Assembly: GCA_947494995.1 (NCBI GenBank)
Contig: CANLWY010000001.1
Span: forward strand, 868,001-932,000
Direction of reading: 5' to 3'
Origin: an uncultured Campylobacterales bacterium
GTDB taxonomy: Bacteria; Campylobacterota; Campylobacteria; Campylobacterales; Arcobacteraceae
DNA: 64,000 bases
Shown in pieces: positions 8,757 to 14,714 of the stretch. Below the pieces are notes generated by a model. The model saw only the letters and a program-made list of their open reading frames with translations, did no database searches and was not told where the DNA came from. The translations under genes were made by a program, and so were the position numbers. Numbering within the stretch: position 1 is the stretch's first letter; each line of letters begins with the position of its first letter.

Positions 8757-8998
8757 TATTTTATATCCTCTACTTCAATCAATTGAGCCTCACTTTTTCT
8801 TACTGTTAAGTGATAATCTAATATTTTTAATTCCATTGGATCAAAAAGAGGAGCTTCTCTTATAACTTCTATTTGTATATTGTTTATAAATCCCATATCA
8901 AGGAGTTTATGAAGAAGTTTTCCTTGTGCATTTAACTTTTTAATTTTTGCTTTTTGTCCATTACTAAGAATATCTAGTGTACTTATTTGTGCATTCAT
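8756..8998 (-). CDS. feoA: FeoA, SH3-like partner of FeoB
   Basis: This is an 80-residue cytoplasmic protein with the FeoA core: KIKKLNAQGKLLHKLLDMGF followed by an IEVIREAPLFDP strand and a DYHLTVRKSEAQLI C-terminus. FeoA binds FeoB and modulates ferrous iron transport. It overlaps feoB by 1 nt (TAATG) and follows the ABC permease by 11 nt, so all lie on one transcript. The length is normal for the family. Confidence 0.95.
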   Translation of the reverse strand: MNAQISTLDILSNGQKAKIKKLNAQGKLLHKLLDMGFINNIQIEVIREAPLFDPMELKILDYHLTVRKSEAQLIEVEDIK

Positions 8999-9009
8999 TC
9001 TATATTCCT

Positions 9010-10644
9010 TTATTTGAATACGTCTTCGTCTAATTTTTTAAAACTTTTATCAAATACAACTGCGTAATATTTATCTTGATTTGAATATCGCACAAGATAG
9101 TATTTTGGATTTGAAATTAATAGAAGTTTCATTGTTTTATAATTAAAGTTATTAAGTTCAATTTTTTTAAATTTTAAAGTTTTATAATCTATTATGTAAA
9201 AAGAGTTATTTGAATCAATTGCGAATCCTGCTAGTTCTCTTTTCTTATTTTCACTTATTTTTATGAATACAATATCTATACCATCAGGATATGCTATTTT
9301 ATTTAAATGCAATTTATTATCGTGTCTATTTAGTCTAAATAGCTTATTTTTGGAATCTAATAAGAAGTATCCTAAATCAAATGGTTTCATATTTGTAGCT
9401 TTACCCCAAACTTTTTTTATTGGTAAAGTGATTTCTTTTGTAGTAGGTAGATTTATCATCTCTTCAATTAAGTGTACATGTTCATTTGGTTGTGCTTCAT
9501 GATATGCAAAATGATCAAAATCATGAAAATCAATAGTTCCATTTTCAAAAGAGACCATTTCTTCTGGAAATTTAATCATTCCTATATTACTTTGAGGGTT
9601 TATTAGTGGGTATAGTTTTACTTCAAGCTCTTTTAAAAGTGAGGGATTATATGAGAAACTAAGTCTTGAATCTTTTATAGTTTTTTTATCAAAAACTTCT
9701 CCCTTTATATTTAAAGGCAGTTTCCCTTGAATATCCAAATCTTTCCAATAAACAAATGGTAAGTATGATTTGTATGTTTCCATATCAAAGGTTTTTTTAT
9801 CTTTTATTCCATATTCAAACTGATGCTTTCCAAAGTTTTTTTGATAAACAAACTCTTTTAAAATAGGTGAATAAAAAATATAGTATTTATTAAATTCATG
9901 TTTATATTTATCTATATATAGATTGTATGAAAATAGTCCAACTATTAATACTGAAATAAGTACAGAAGTTTTAAAAATAATAGTATTAAGTCTTTGCTCT
10001 TTTATACTATAAAAACTATCTAAAACTACAAATAGCATAACTATTGTAATTAAAATCCAAGTAAGATCTATATTTGTAAATATAGTTTTGTGAAAAACAA
10101 AGATAAATAAAAATGAAATAAAAAGTTTAATAGCACTAATTATTTTATTTTTCTCAATAATCGCACTACTAACTCCAAGATATATAATAATAGAACCTAA
10201 AAAATAAAAACTTATATCTTTGATAGATATCATTACAATTTCCATTGGATAGTATTGATATACAATGAAAACTATAGCAAGAGTTATTACTAAACTTAAA
10301 AGCAAAATATAAAAAACACCAATAAATAGATGTAAGAAAAGTGACTTTGACAAGGATATTGGTAAATGGGTCATTATTTTAATTCTATTTTGAACACGTT
10401 CTGGTACAAACTGAAAAGTTGAAATTGTAAAACCAAATAAAAAATAGAGATAAGAAAGATATTCATAAGGTTTTTGTTCTAAATGAACAAATCTATACCA
10501 CATCATAGATTCGGGTTCAACTGTAGAGAATGAAAAATCCAAGTTATACCAAAATTTTGAAAGTAAGGCTATACTAATAATAAACAGTATTAAGAGGATT
10601 GATTTAATTTTTAGCCACTCTTTTTTAATAATTGATTTTATCAT
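9010..10644 (-). CDS. ABC-2 type permease with large C-terminal extracytoplasmic domain
   Basis: This is a 544-residue protein. The N-terminal ~245 residues hold six or seven membrane helices, with the QNRIKIMTHLPIS coupling region typical of ABC-2 exporters. The C-terminal ~300 residues lack helices and are probably extracytoplasmic, with repeated strand patterns such as GYFLLDSKNKLFRLNRHDN and DSNNSFYIIDYKTL that suggest a beta-propeller-like fold. The layout recalls DUF4857 proteins, but I am not certain of that match. It is paired with the ATPase directly upstream and lies inside the feo operon. The substrate is unknown. Confidence 0.7.
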   Translation of the reverse strand: MIKSIIKKEWLKIKSILLILFIISIALLSKFWYNLDFSFSTVEPESMMWYRFVHLEQKPYEYLSYLYFLFGFTISTFQFVPERVQNRIKIMTHLPISLSKSLFLHLFIGVFYILLLSLVITLAIVFIVYQYYPMEIVMISIKDISFYFLGSIIIYLGVSSAIIEKNKIISAIKLFISFLFIFVFHKTIFTNIDLTWILITIVMLFVVLDSFYSIKEQRLNTIIFKTSVLISVLIVGLFSYNLYIDKYKHEFNKYYIFYSPILKEFVYQKNFGKHQFEYGIKDKKTFDMETYKSYLPFVYWKDLDIQGKLPLNIKGEVFDKKTIKDSRLSFSYNPSLLKELEVKLYPLINPQSNIGMIKFPEEMVSFENGTIDFHDFDHFAYHEAQPNEHVHLIEEMINLPTTKEITLPIKKVWGKATNMKPFDLGYFLLDSKNKLFRLNRHDNKLHLNKIAYPDGIDIVFIKISENKKRELAGFAIDSNNSFYIIDYKTLKFKKIELNNFNYKTMKLLLISNPKYYLVRYSNQDKYYAVVFDKSFKKLDEDVFK

Positions 10645-10645
10645 T

Positions 10646-11476
10646 TTAGTATTTCCCTACAAAACCTAAAAACTTATCTTCAAAGTCTGTTTGAAGTTCT
10701 TCAAGTTCATTGATATCTTCAAAGGTATAAAGTTTTTTATCCCCTTTATACTCTTCAATCCTGTGAATTCTTGTTTCACATATCTCTTCATTCCCTAATT
10801 TATAGCATTTAAAATTTTTTATAAAATCACTCATATTAGTTTGATAGACACTACCACCTCTTTGAACAATTGCCATTTCATCAATTAGGCCAACTAGATC
10901 TCCCATTACATGAGAAGTGATAAGAACAGTTTTTTTTGTATCTTTTATATAGTCTCTTAAATAGTCAATAAAAAGTTTTCTATATCCAGCATCAAGTCCC
11001 ATAGAGTAATCATCTAAAATAAGAAGTCTTGCATTTTGAGCAAAAATCGCGCCAAGTACTACTTGTGATTTTTGTCCAAAAGACAAGGTCGATAATTTTT
11101 GATTATGGTTTAATTTCATTAAGTCTACTAAATCATAGAATACTTTAGCATCCCAGTTTTTATAAAAAGGTGCATAAAATTCTTCATACTCTTTGATACT
11201 CATATAGTCATATGCAACAAATCCTTCATGAAGTAAGGCAATATCTTCTTTAGCTTTAGTTGACAGATTATGAGATTGTTCTGCAAATATAAGACACTCT
11301 CCATTTTTTGGTTTTAAGTACCCCATTAAGATATTAATTAACGTTGATTTACCAACGCCATTTTTCCCTAAGATTCCATAAACGGAACCTTCTTTTATAT
11401 TTAGATTTAAATCTTTATATATAAGTTTAGAATCATAAAAGTGAGAGAGGTTTTTAATCTCTATTATATTATTCAT
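10646..11476 (-). CDS. ABC transporter ATP-binding protein of the feo operon
   Basis: This is a 276-residue ABC ATPase when started at the ATG at 11474-11476 (MNNIIEIKNLSHFYDS). That start fits the fold, and the longer frame to 11566 would overlap a real small gene. Visible motifs are Walker A GILGKNGVGKSTL, signature LSFGQKSQV, Walker B ARLLILDDYSMGLD and the switch His in LITSHV. It is a CcmA/YtrB-like exporter ATPase that pairs with the permease encoded next. Its start codon overlaps the stop of the 43-residue Cys-rich protein, implying coupled translation. Confidence 0.9.
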   Translation of the reverse strand: MNNIIEIKNLSHFYDSKLIYKDLNLNIKEGSVYGILGKNGVGKSTLINILMGYLKPKNGECLIFAEQSHNLSTKAKEDIALLHEGFVAYDYMSIKEYEEFYAPFYKNWDAKVFYDLVDLMKLNHNQKLSTLSFGQKSQVVLGAIFAQNARLLILDDYSMGLDAGYRKLFIDYLRDYIKDTKKTVLITSHVMGDLVGLIDEMAIVQRGGSVYQTNMSDFIKNFKCYKLGNEEICETRIHRIEEYKGDKKLYTFEDINELEELQTDFEDKFLGFVGKY

Positions 11477-11600
11477 TTGTAGTATTCTTTTTTGTTGGGC
11501 ATTTTTTACTTCCACAGTTACAAGAGTTGTTTTTAAAGGTTGTTTTATATATATAATAAAGAGCAAAAAGTGTAATTGTTATTAAAAAAATATTTTCCAT
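11469..11600 (-). CDS. FeoB-associated Cys-rich membrane protein (43 aa)
   Basis: This is a short gene read leftward from ATG 11598-11600 to TAA 11469-11471. The product is 43 residues: one membrane helix (about 4-18), then a basic tail with the cysteine cluster SCNCGSKKCPTKK (Cys 27, 29 and 34). Size, single helix and Cys/Lys tail match the FeoB-associated Cys-rich membrane protein family (FeoB_associated), which accompanies feoAB in many anaerobes. It is the first gene of the operon, behind two Fur-like boxes, and overlaps the ABC ATPase start. The family role is unproven; binding Fe(II) near FeoB is the usual proposal. Confidence 0.8.
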   Translation of the reverse strand: MENIFLITITLFALYYIYKTTFKNNSCNCGSKKCPTKKNTTNE

Positions 11601-11626
11601 TTGTCTACCTTAACTATTATTTATTA

Positions 11627-11641
11627 TGATAATTAATATCA
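11627..11641. promoter_or_regulatory. Fur box of the feo operon
   Basis: TGATAATTAATATCA matches 13 of 14 positions of TGATAAT-N-ATTATCA, 27 nt ahead of the first gene of the leftward feo operon. Confidence 0.65.
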
Positions 11642-11654
11642 TTAATAAATCGAA

Positions 11655-11669
11655 TGATAGTAATTATTA
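11655..11669. promoter_or_regulatory. Second Fur-like box of the feo operon
   Basis: TGATAGTAATTATTA matches 12 of 14 consensus positions and lies 28 bp (start to start) from the stronger box. This suggests cooperative Fur binding over the feo promoter. Confidence 0.45.
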
Positions 11670-11916
11670 ACTTTATAAGTACTTAAAAATATCATTAAAG
11701 TAGTATTAATTTAAAAATGTAAAGAAAAATTAAGTATTGTGTCAAACAAGTGACATTTTGGAGTGTTTAAAAATATATATTGTGTAAAAACAAAAATAAT
11801 TGAATAATTATTGTTTTAGTTCTTTATACTTTTTAAATATTAAAAGAGTTTTTTAGTAAGTCAAAATAGTTTAAATCTGTAGCAATTATTTACCAAATAT
11901 TCTAAACCAATAATTA

Positions 11917-11932
11917 TTATCATTAATGATAA
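11917..11932. promoter_or_regulatory. Palindromic Fur-type site upstream of fur
   Basis: TTATCATTAATGATAA is a perfect 16-bp palindrome built from the Fur half-site. It lies about 50 nt before the 44-residue ORF that leads into fur and points to autoregulation. Confidence 0.55.
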
Positions 11933-11957
11933 CTTAAGTTAACTATTAGTACTATAA

Positions 11958-11972
11958 TGATACTTATTATCA
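11958..11972. promoter_or_regulatory. Fur box upstream of fur
   Basis: TGATACTTATTATCA matches 13 of 14 positions of TGATAAT-N-ATTATCA and ends 10 nt before the small ORF that precedes fur. Confidence 0.6.
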
Positions 11973-11982
11973 AGGTTTGACC

Positions 11983-12117
11983 ATGGAATATAAAAACAAC
12001 ATTGAAGATTCAATATTTTATAAACAAAATATGAAAATACAAAAAAATTTATGGAAAGCATATACTCTAACATTAATTGTTAGTCTTATGGTGATTTTAG
12101 TACAAGGTGTAAATTAA
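11983..12117 (+). CDS. 44-residue single-helix membrane protein coupled to fur
   Basis: ATG at 11983 to TAA at 12115-12117 encodes 44 residues: a charged N-terminus (MEYKNNIEDSIFYKQN) and one hydrophobic helix (about 27-41, AYTLTLIVSLMVILV). The stop codon overlaps the fur ATG (TAATG), so fur translation is probably coupled to it. Two Fur-like boxes lie directly upstream. I recognise no family. It could be a real small membrane protein in the Fur regulon or a translated leader that sets Fur levels. Confidence 0.6.
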   Translation: MEYKNNIEDSIFYKQNMKIQKNLWKAYTLTLIVSLMVILVQGVN

Positions 12118-12566
12118 TGGCAAGTGAATATAGTATTGATTTTGATACTTTTTTATCAAGTTTTAAAGAGAAGGTATCAAAACTAGGATTTAAAAACTCT
12201 ATTCAAAAAGATTATATTTTAAAAGTTCTTTATTACACAGATGAACATTTATCTGCTGAGCAGATAACTGCAGAAGTAAAGAATGAATATAATATTGAAG
12301 TTGGTATTGCAACTGTTTATAGAACAATGAGCTTTTTTGAGGAGTTGGACATCATTGAATCTTTGGATGTTGGTGATGGAGTAAAAAGATATGAATTAAG
12401 CCTTGCCTTACATCATGACCATTTAGTTTGTATCTCTTGTGGTAAAGTTATAGAGTTTACAGATGATATTATAGAAGAACAGCAACAAAAAGTTGCTGAT
12501 AACCACAACTTTGATTTAAAAGACCATGTTATGACTATCTATGGTCTTTGTGAAAACTGTCAATAA
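12117..12566 (+). CDS. fur: Ferric uptake regulator Fur
   Basis: This is a 149-residue Fur-family repressor. A winged helix at about residues 20-90 contains the recognition segment EVGIATVYRTMSFFEEL. The metal sites are HHDHLVC, the first CxxC (CISCGK) and the last CxxC (CENC), plus the EFTDDIIEE acidic stretch. The N-terminal extension resembles Campylobacter/Helicobacter Fur. With Fe(II) it represses uptake genes. It lies between the feo operon and the ferrosome-like operon and is translationally coupled to a 44-residue ORF. The Fur boxes ahead of that ORF imply self-regulation. Confidence 0.93.
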   Translation: MASEYSIDFDTFLSSFKEKVSKLGFKNSIQKDYILKVLYYTDEHLSAEQITAEVKNEYNIEVGIATVYRTMSFFEELDIIESLDVGDGVKRYELSLALHHDHLVCISCGKVIEFTDDIIEEQQQKVADNHNFDLKDHVMTIYGLCENCQ

Positions 12567-12591
12567 AAGAGAAGTTTTTAACTTCTCTTTC
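12566..12591 (+). terminator. Terminator after fur
   Basis: The hairpin aaagagaagtt/aacttctcttt with a three-base loop starts at the fur stop codon and is followed by a T-rich tract. It separates fur from the next operon. Confidence 0.75.
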
Positions 12592-12606
12592 TTTACTTCT
12601 TTTAAT

Positions 12607-12621
12607 TGATAATGAGTACGA
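12607..12621. promoter_or_regulatory. Weak Fur-like box upstream of the ferrosome-like operon
   Basis: TGATAATGAGTACGA has a perfect left half-site (TGATAAT) and a degenerate right half (11 of 14 overall). It sits about 57 nt ahead of the first gene of the operon. Confidence 0.4.
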
Positions 12622-12678
12622 TTTTGGAATAAGCTTCACTTAAGTGTCACTTGGCAGAATTACATTAAAGGATTTTTT

Positions 12679-12993
12679 TTGATAAAAACAGAAGATATTA
12701 TAAAAATAGCAAGTTATTTTTCAATAATTGCTCATACTCCAGGACGACTTAGAGTAAGAGTGAACCCTAAAATAAAAGAAGAGGGTGGAAGTATAACTAT
12801 AGAAGATATAGAGGCCTTACCACAAAGAATAAATGGTATTAAAAGTATTAAAGTAAAAAAGATTATTGCCTCTGTTACTATTATGTATGAGCCACAAATT
12901 TTTGCTCCAAAGCTTTGGGAAGATTTAGTAAAAAATGAAAATTTAGATGAGTTAACAAGTTTAATAAATAATTTAGCAAAGGAGGTTGCATAG
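12679..12993 (+). CDS. HMA-like domain protein with arginine motif (ferrosome-cluster candidate)
   Basis: This is a 104-residue protein with a TTG start and aaagga upstream. Residues 14-75 resemble the HMA_2-type ferredoxin-like fold, with HTPGRLRVRV (19-28) followed by a LPQRINGIKSIKVKKI strand-helix and an SVTIMYEP strand. The metal-binding CxxC of classical HMA domains is absent, and alternating arginines (R23, R25, R27) occupy that loop. The ATPase encoded at 14715 has a similar Arg motif. It is the first gene of a tight seven-gene operon. An accessory role for the ATPase is inferred; fez clusters commonly contain such proteins. Confidence 0.7.
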   Translation: MIKTEDIIKIASYFSIIAHTPGRLRVRVNPKIKEEGGSITIEDIEALPQRINGIKSIKVKKIIASVTIMYEPQIFAPKLWEDLVKNENLDELTSLINNLAKEVA

Positions 12994-12994
12994 T

Positions 12995-13675
12995 TTGGTA
13001 GTAAATAATGATGAGGTTTTATTAGTAAGTCAAAGGGTTGATGAAAATGATGCACAAGCAATAATTTCTCAAGTTCTTAGAATAGCAATCTATGATGAGT
13101 GCAAAGCTTATGAAGCCTATGTAAAAATTATTGAGAAGTTTGGATTGGTTCAGCCTTTTGTACATATAAAAGAGTCAGAAGCTAGACACTATGCCTCTTT
13201 GATTCCTTTATTACAAAAATACAATGTTGAAGTTCCTATAAATGATTGGGCTACAAAAATTGAAGCCCCAAATAGTTTTATAGAAGCTTGTGAATTAGGT
13301 GTTGCAGCTGAAATAAAAAATATAGCTATGTATGACCATCTTTTACAATATGTCCAAGAAGCAGATATTAGAGATGTTTTCTATAGATTGCAAGCACACT
13401 CTTATAATAATCATCTTCCTGCATTTAGGAATTGTGTAACAGATCATTATACAGTTTCAAATAATGTACAGGGATTTAATCAAGAAGAAGTAATGCAGAA
13501 AATAGGTGAGTATCAAATGATACTTGAAGATATGTTAAATGGAAATATGGACCAATCAAAATTAACTGATTTATTATCAAAGTTAAATATTTCCATGTTA
13601 TCAGGAGCGGCGTTTGGAAGTGCAGGGGTTGCATTTTTAAATAGTTATTTAGAAAAGAAAAATCAAGAGGAGTAA
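12995..13675 (+). CDS. Ferritin-like DUF2202-type diiron protein with hydrophobic C-terminus
   Basis: I place the start at TTG 12995, 9 nt after a strong aaggagg; an earlier TTG at 12986 would abut the ribosome site. The 226-residue product matches ferritin-like DUF2202 proteins. Candidate diiron ligands are E35 (YDECKAY), E62/H65 (ESEARH), E100/E106 (ELGVAAEIKNIAMYD) and H140 (SYNNHL). After about residue 190 it departs from the family: a Gly/Ala-rich hydrophobic segment (MLSGAAFGSAGVAFLNSYL) precedes a charged tail, possibly a membrane tether. It is followed by the next gene after 3 nt. A ferroxidase role in iron mineral formation is inferred. Confidence 0.75.
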   Translation: MVVNNDEVLLVSQRVDENDAQAIISQVLRIAIYDECKAYEAYVKIIEKFGLVQPFVHIKESEARHYASLIPLLQKYNVEVPINDWATKIEAPNSFIEACELGVAAEIKNIAMYDHLLQYVQEADIRDVFYRLQAHSYNNHLPAFRNCVTDHYTVSNNVQGFNQEEVMQKIGEYQMILEDMLNGNMDQSKLTDLLSKLNISMLSGAAFGSAGVAFLNSYLEKKNQEE

Positions 13676-13678
13676 ATT

Positions 13679-13990
13679 ATGGCTTTACCATTTGTATTAG
13701 GATTAGCAGTAGGGGCTGGAGCAGTATTCGCATTTAATAAGTCTGATAAGATAAAAGATGCTGCCTGTAATGTATTTAAAAAATCAAAAGATGTTGCTTC
13801 TGACTCTTTAGAAAAAGGTAAAGAGACTGTTGAAGATGTAAAACAAACAATTAATGCAACAGCAGAATGTATAAAAGAGAAAAAAGCTAAAGCTATTGAA
13901 GAAGAAATAGAAAAAGTAGAAGAAGTTGTTGAAGAAAAAAAAGCTCCTGTAAAAAGAGGAAGAAAACCAAAAGTTAAGGACGAGGAATGA
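13679..13990 (+). CDS. Small YtxH-like membrane protein with basic tail
   Basis: This is a 103-residue protein. A glycine-rich hydrophobic helix at the very N-terminus (about 3-19, FVLGLAVGAGAVFAF) is followed by a long amphipathic, Glu/Lys-rich coiled region. The tail carries RGRKPK (93-98), similar to an AT-hook core. The GxxxG-like spacing in the helix suggests tight helix packing, as in small structural proteins of bacterial organelles. It overlaps the next gene by 4 nt. No known family apart from a general YtxH-like layout; role inferred from the operon. Confidence 0.6.
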   Translation: MALPFVLGLAVGAGAVFAFNKSDKIKDAACNVFKKSKDVASDSLEKGKETVEDVKQTINATAECIKEKKAKAIEEEIEKVEEVVEEKKAPVKRGRKPKVKDEE

Positions 13991-14352
13991 AATACCACCC
14001 ATTAGTAGATAATGCTGATAACCCAGTACTAAGAAGTGTAATAACTGGTGCTATAGCATCAGCTGTTGCTTCAGGTACTGTTAATATGAGAAAAGTTAAA
14101 AACGAAGAGATTTCAAAAGCTGAAGCTGTAAAAGAGGTAGTAAAAAGAACATCTCAAGGAGCAATTGCAACAGGTGCTGCAGTTGCAACAGCTGGATATT
14201 TAACTCAAAAGGGTGGTTTTTTCAAAGCTTTAACAGCTATTTCTATTGGTGTTGCAGGAGTATATGCAGTAGAAGTTTTAGATGAAAAACTTCAAGATAA
14301 AGAAGCTTTAGTTTGTTGTGAAAATGAAAACTTAATTGAAGAGGAAAAATAA
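13987..14352 (+). CDS. Small glycine/alanine-rich membrane protein of the ferrosome-like operon
   Basis: This is a 121-residue protein with hydrophobic Gly/Ala segments at about 16-33 (SVITGAIASAVASGTV), 57-75 (GAIATGAAVATAGYL) and 84-100. The tail is acidic and contains a CC pair (VCCENEN). The small-residue repeats are glycine-zipper-like and recall organelle membrane proteins such as those of magnetosomes and ferrosomes, though I cannot assign a family. It is translationally coupled to both neighbours, by a 4-nt overlap before and a 1-nt overlap after. Confidence 0.6.
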   Translation: MKYHPLVDNADNPVLRSVITGAIASAVASGTVNMRKVKNEEISKAEAVKEVVKRTSQGAIATGAAVATAGYLTQKGGFFKALTAISIGVAGVYAVEVLDEKLQDKEALVCCENENLIEEEK

Positions 14353-14711
14353 TGAATCAAAACCAAAATATGCAAAATCAAAATATGTATGATACAAATA
14401 TTGATAATAGTAGAGTTTATGCTGACCCTACTATGAATATCGGACAAAATCCTTATATCAATCCACAAGTAAATCAAATGAATCAAATGCCACAACAACC
14501 GCAACAACAAGGTATGTTTAATAATGGAGATTTTGTAAAAGGTGCTTTACTTGGAGCAGCTGTAACGTTTCTATTAACAAACAAAGGTGCACAAGAGACT
14601 CTTATGAAAGCTGCATCTAAAGGGACTGAACTATTTCAAGCAGGAATGGAAGAGTTAAAAGAGAGATATGAAGATGCACAAGCACAAATGGAAGCAAATA
14701 GACAAGAGTAG
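14352..14711 (+). CDS. Asn/Gln/Met-rich protein with a single hydrophobic helix
   Basis: This is a 119-residue protein in two parts. Residues 1-54 are a low-complexity, prion-like stretch rich in Asn, Gln, Met and Pro (for example MNQNQNMQNQNMY). Residues 58-76 form a glycine-rich helix (FVKGALLGAAVTFLLTN), followed by an amphipathic charged helix to the end. The C-terminal half resembles YtxH-like proteins and the 13679 product. The ATG overlaps the previous stop codon. The low-complexity head could drive self-association or coat an iron particle; this is inference only. Confidence 0.55.
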   Translation: MNQNQNMQNQNMYDTNIDNSRVYADPTMNIGQNPYINPQVNQMNQMPQQPQQQGMFNNGDFVKGALLGAAVTFLLTNKGAQETLMKAASKGTELFQAGMEELKERYEDAQAQMEANRQE

Positions 14712-14714
14712 TTT

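Larger units (their letters stand above)
11601..11982. other. Divergent iron-regulatory intergenic region
   Basis: This 382-bp gap between the leftward feo operon and the rightward fur unit contains four Fur-like boxes, two near each start. The central part (about 11690-11910) is AT-rich, and I see nothing else in it except a short TGTCA/TGACA inverted repeat at 11740-11755. Confidence 0.7.

Noticed and set aside
12986-12994. Upstream TTG as the start of the ferritin-like gene
   Set aside because: It directly abuts the GGAGG ribosome-binding site; the TTG at 12995 has normal spacing.
13663-14002. Long minus-strand frames across the small ferrosome-like genes
   Set aside because: They are Phe/Ser-rich shadows of Lys/Glu-rich coding on the plus strand, lack ribosome sites, and interrupt a tight operon.
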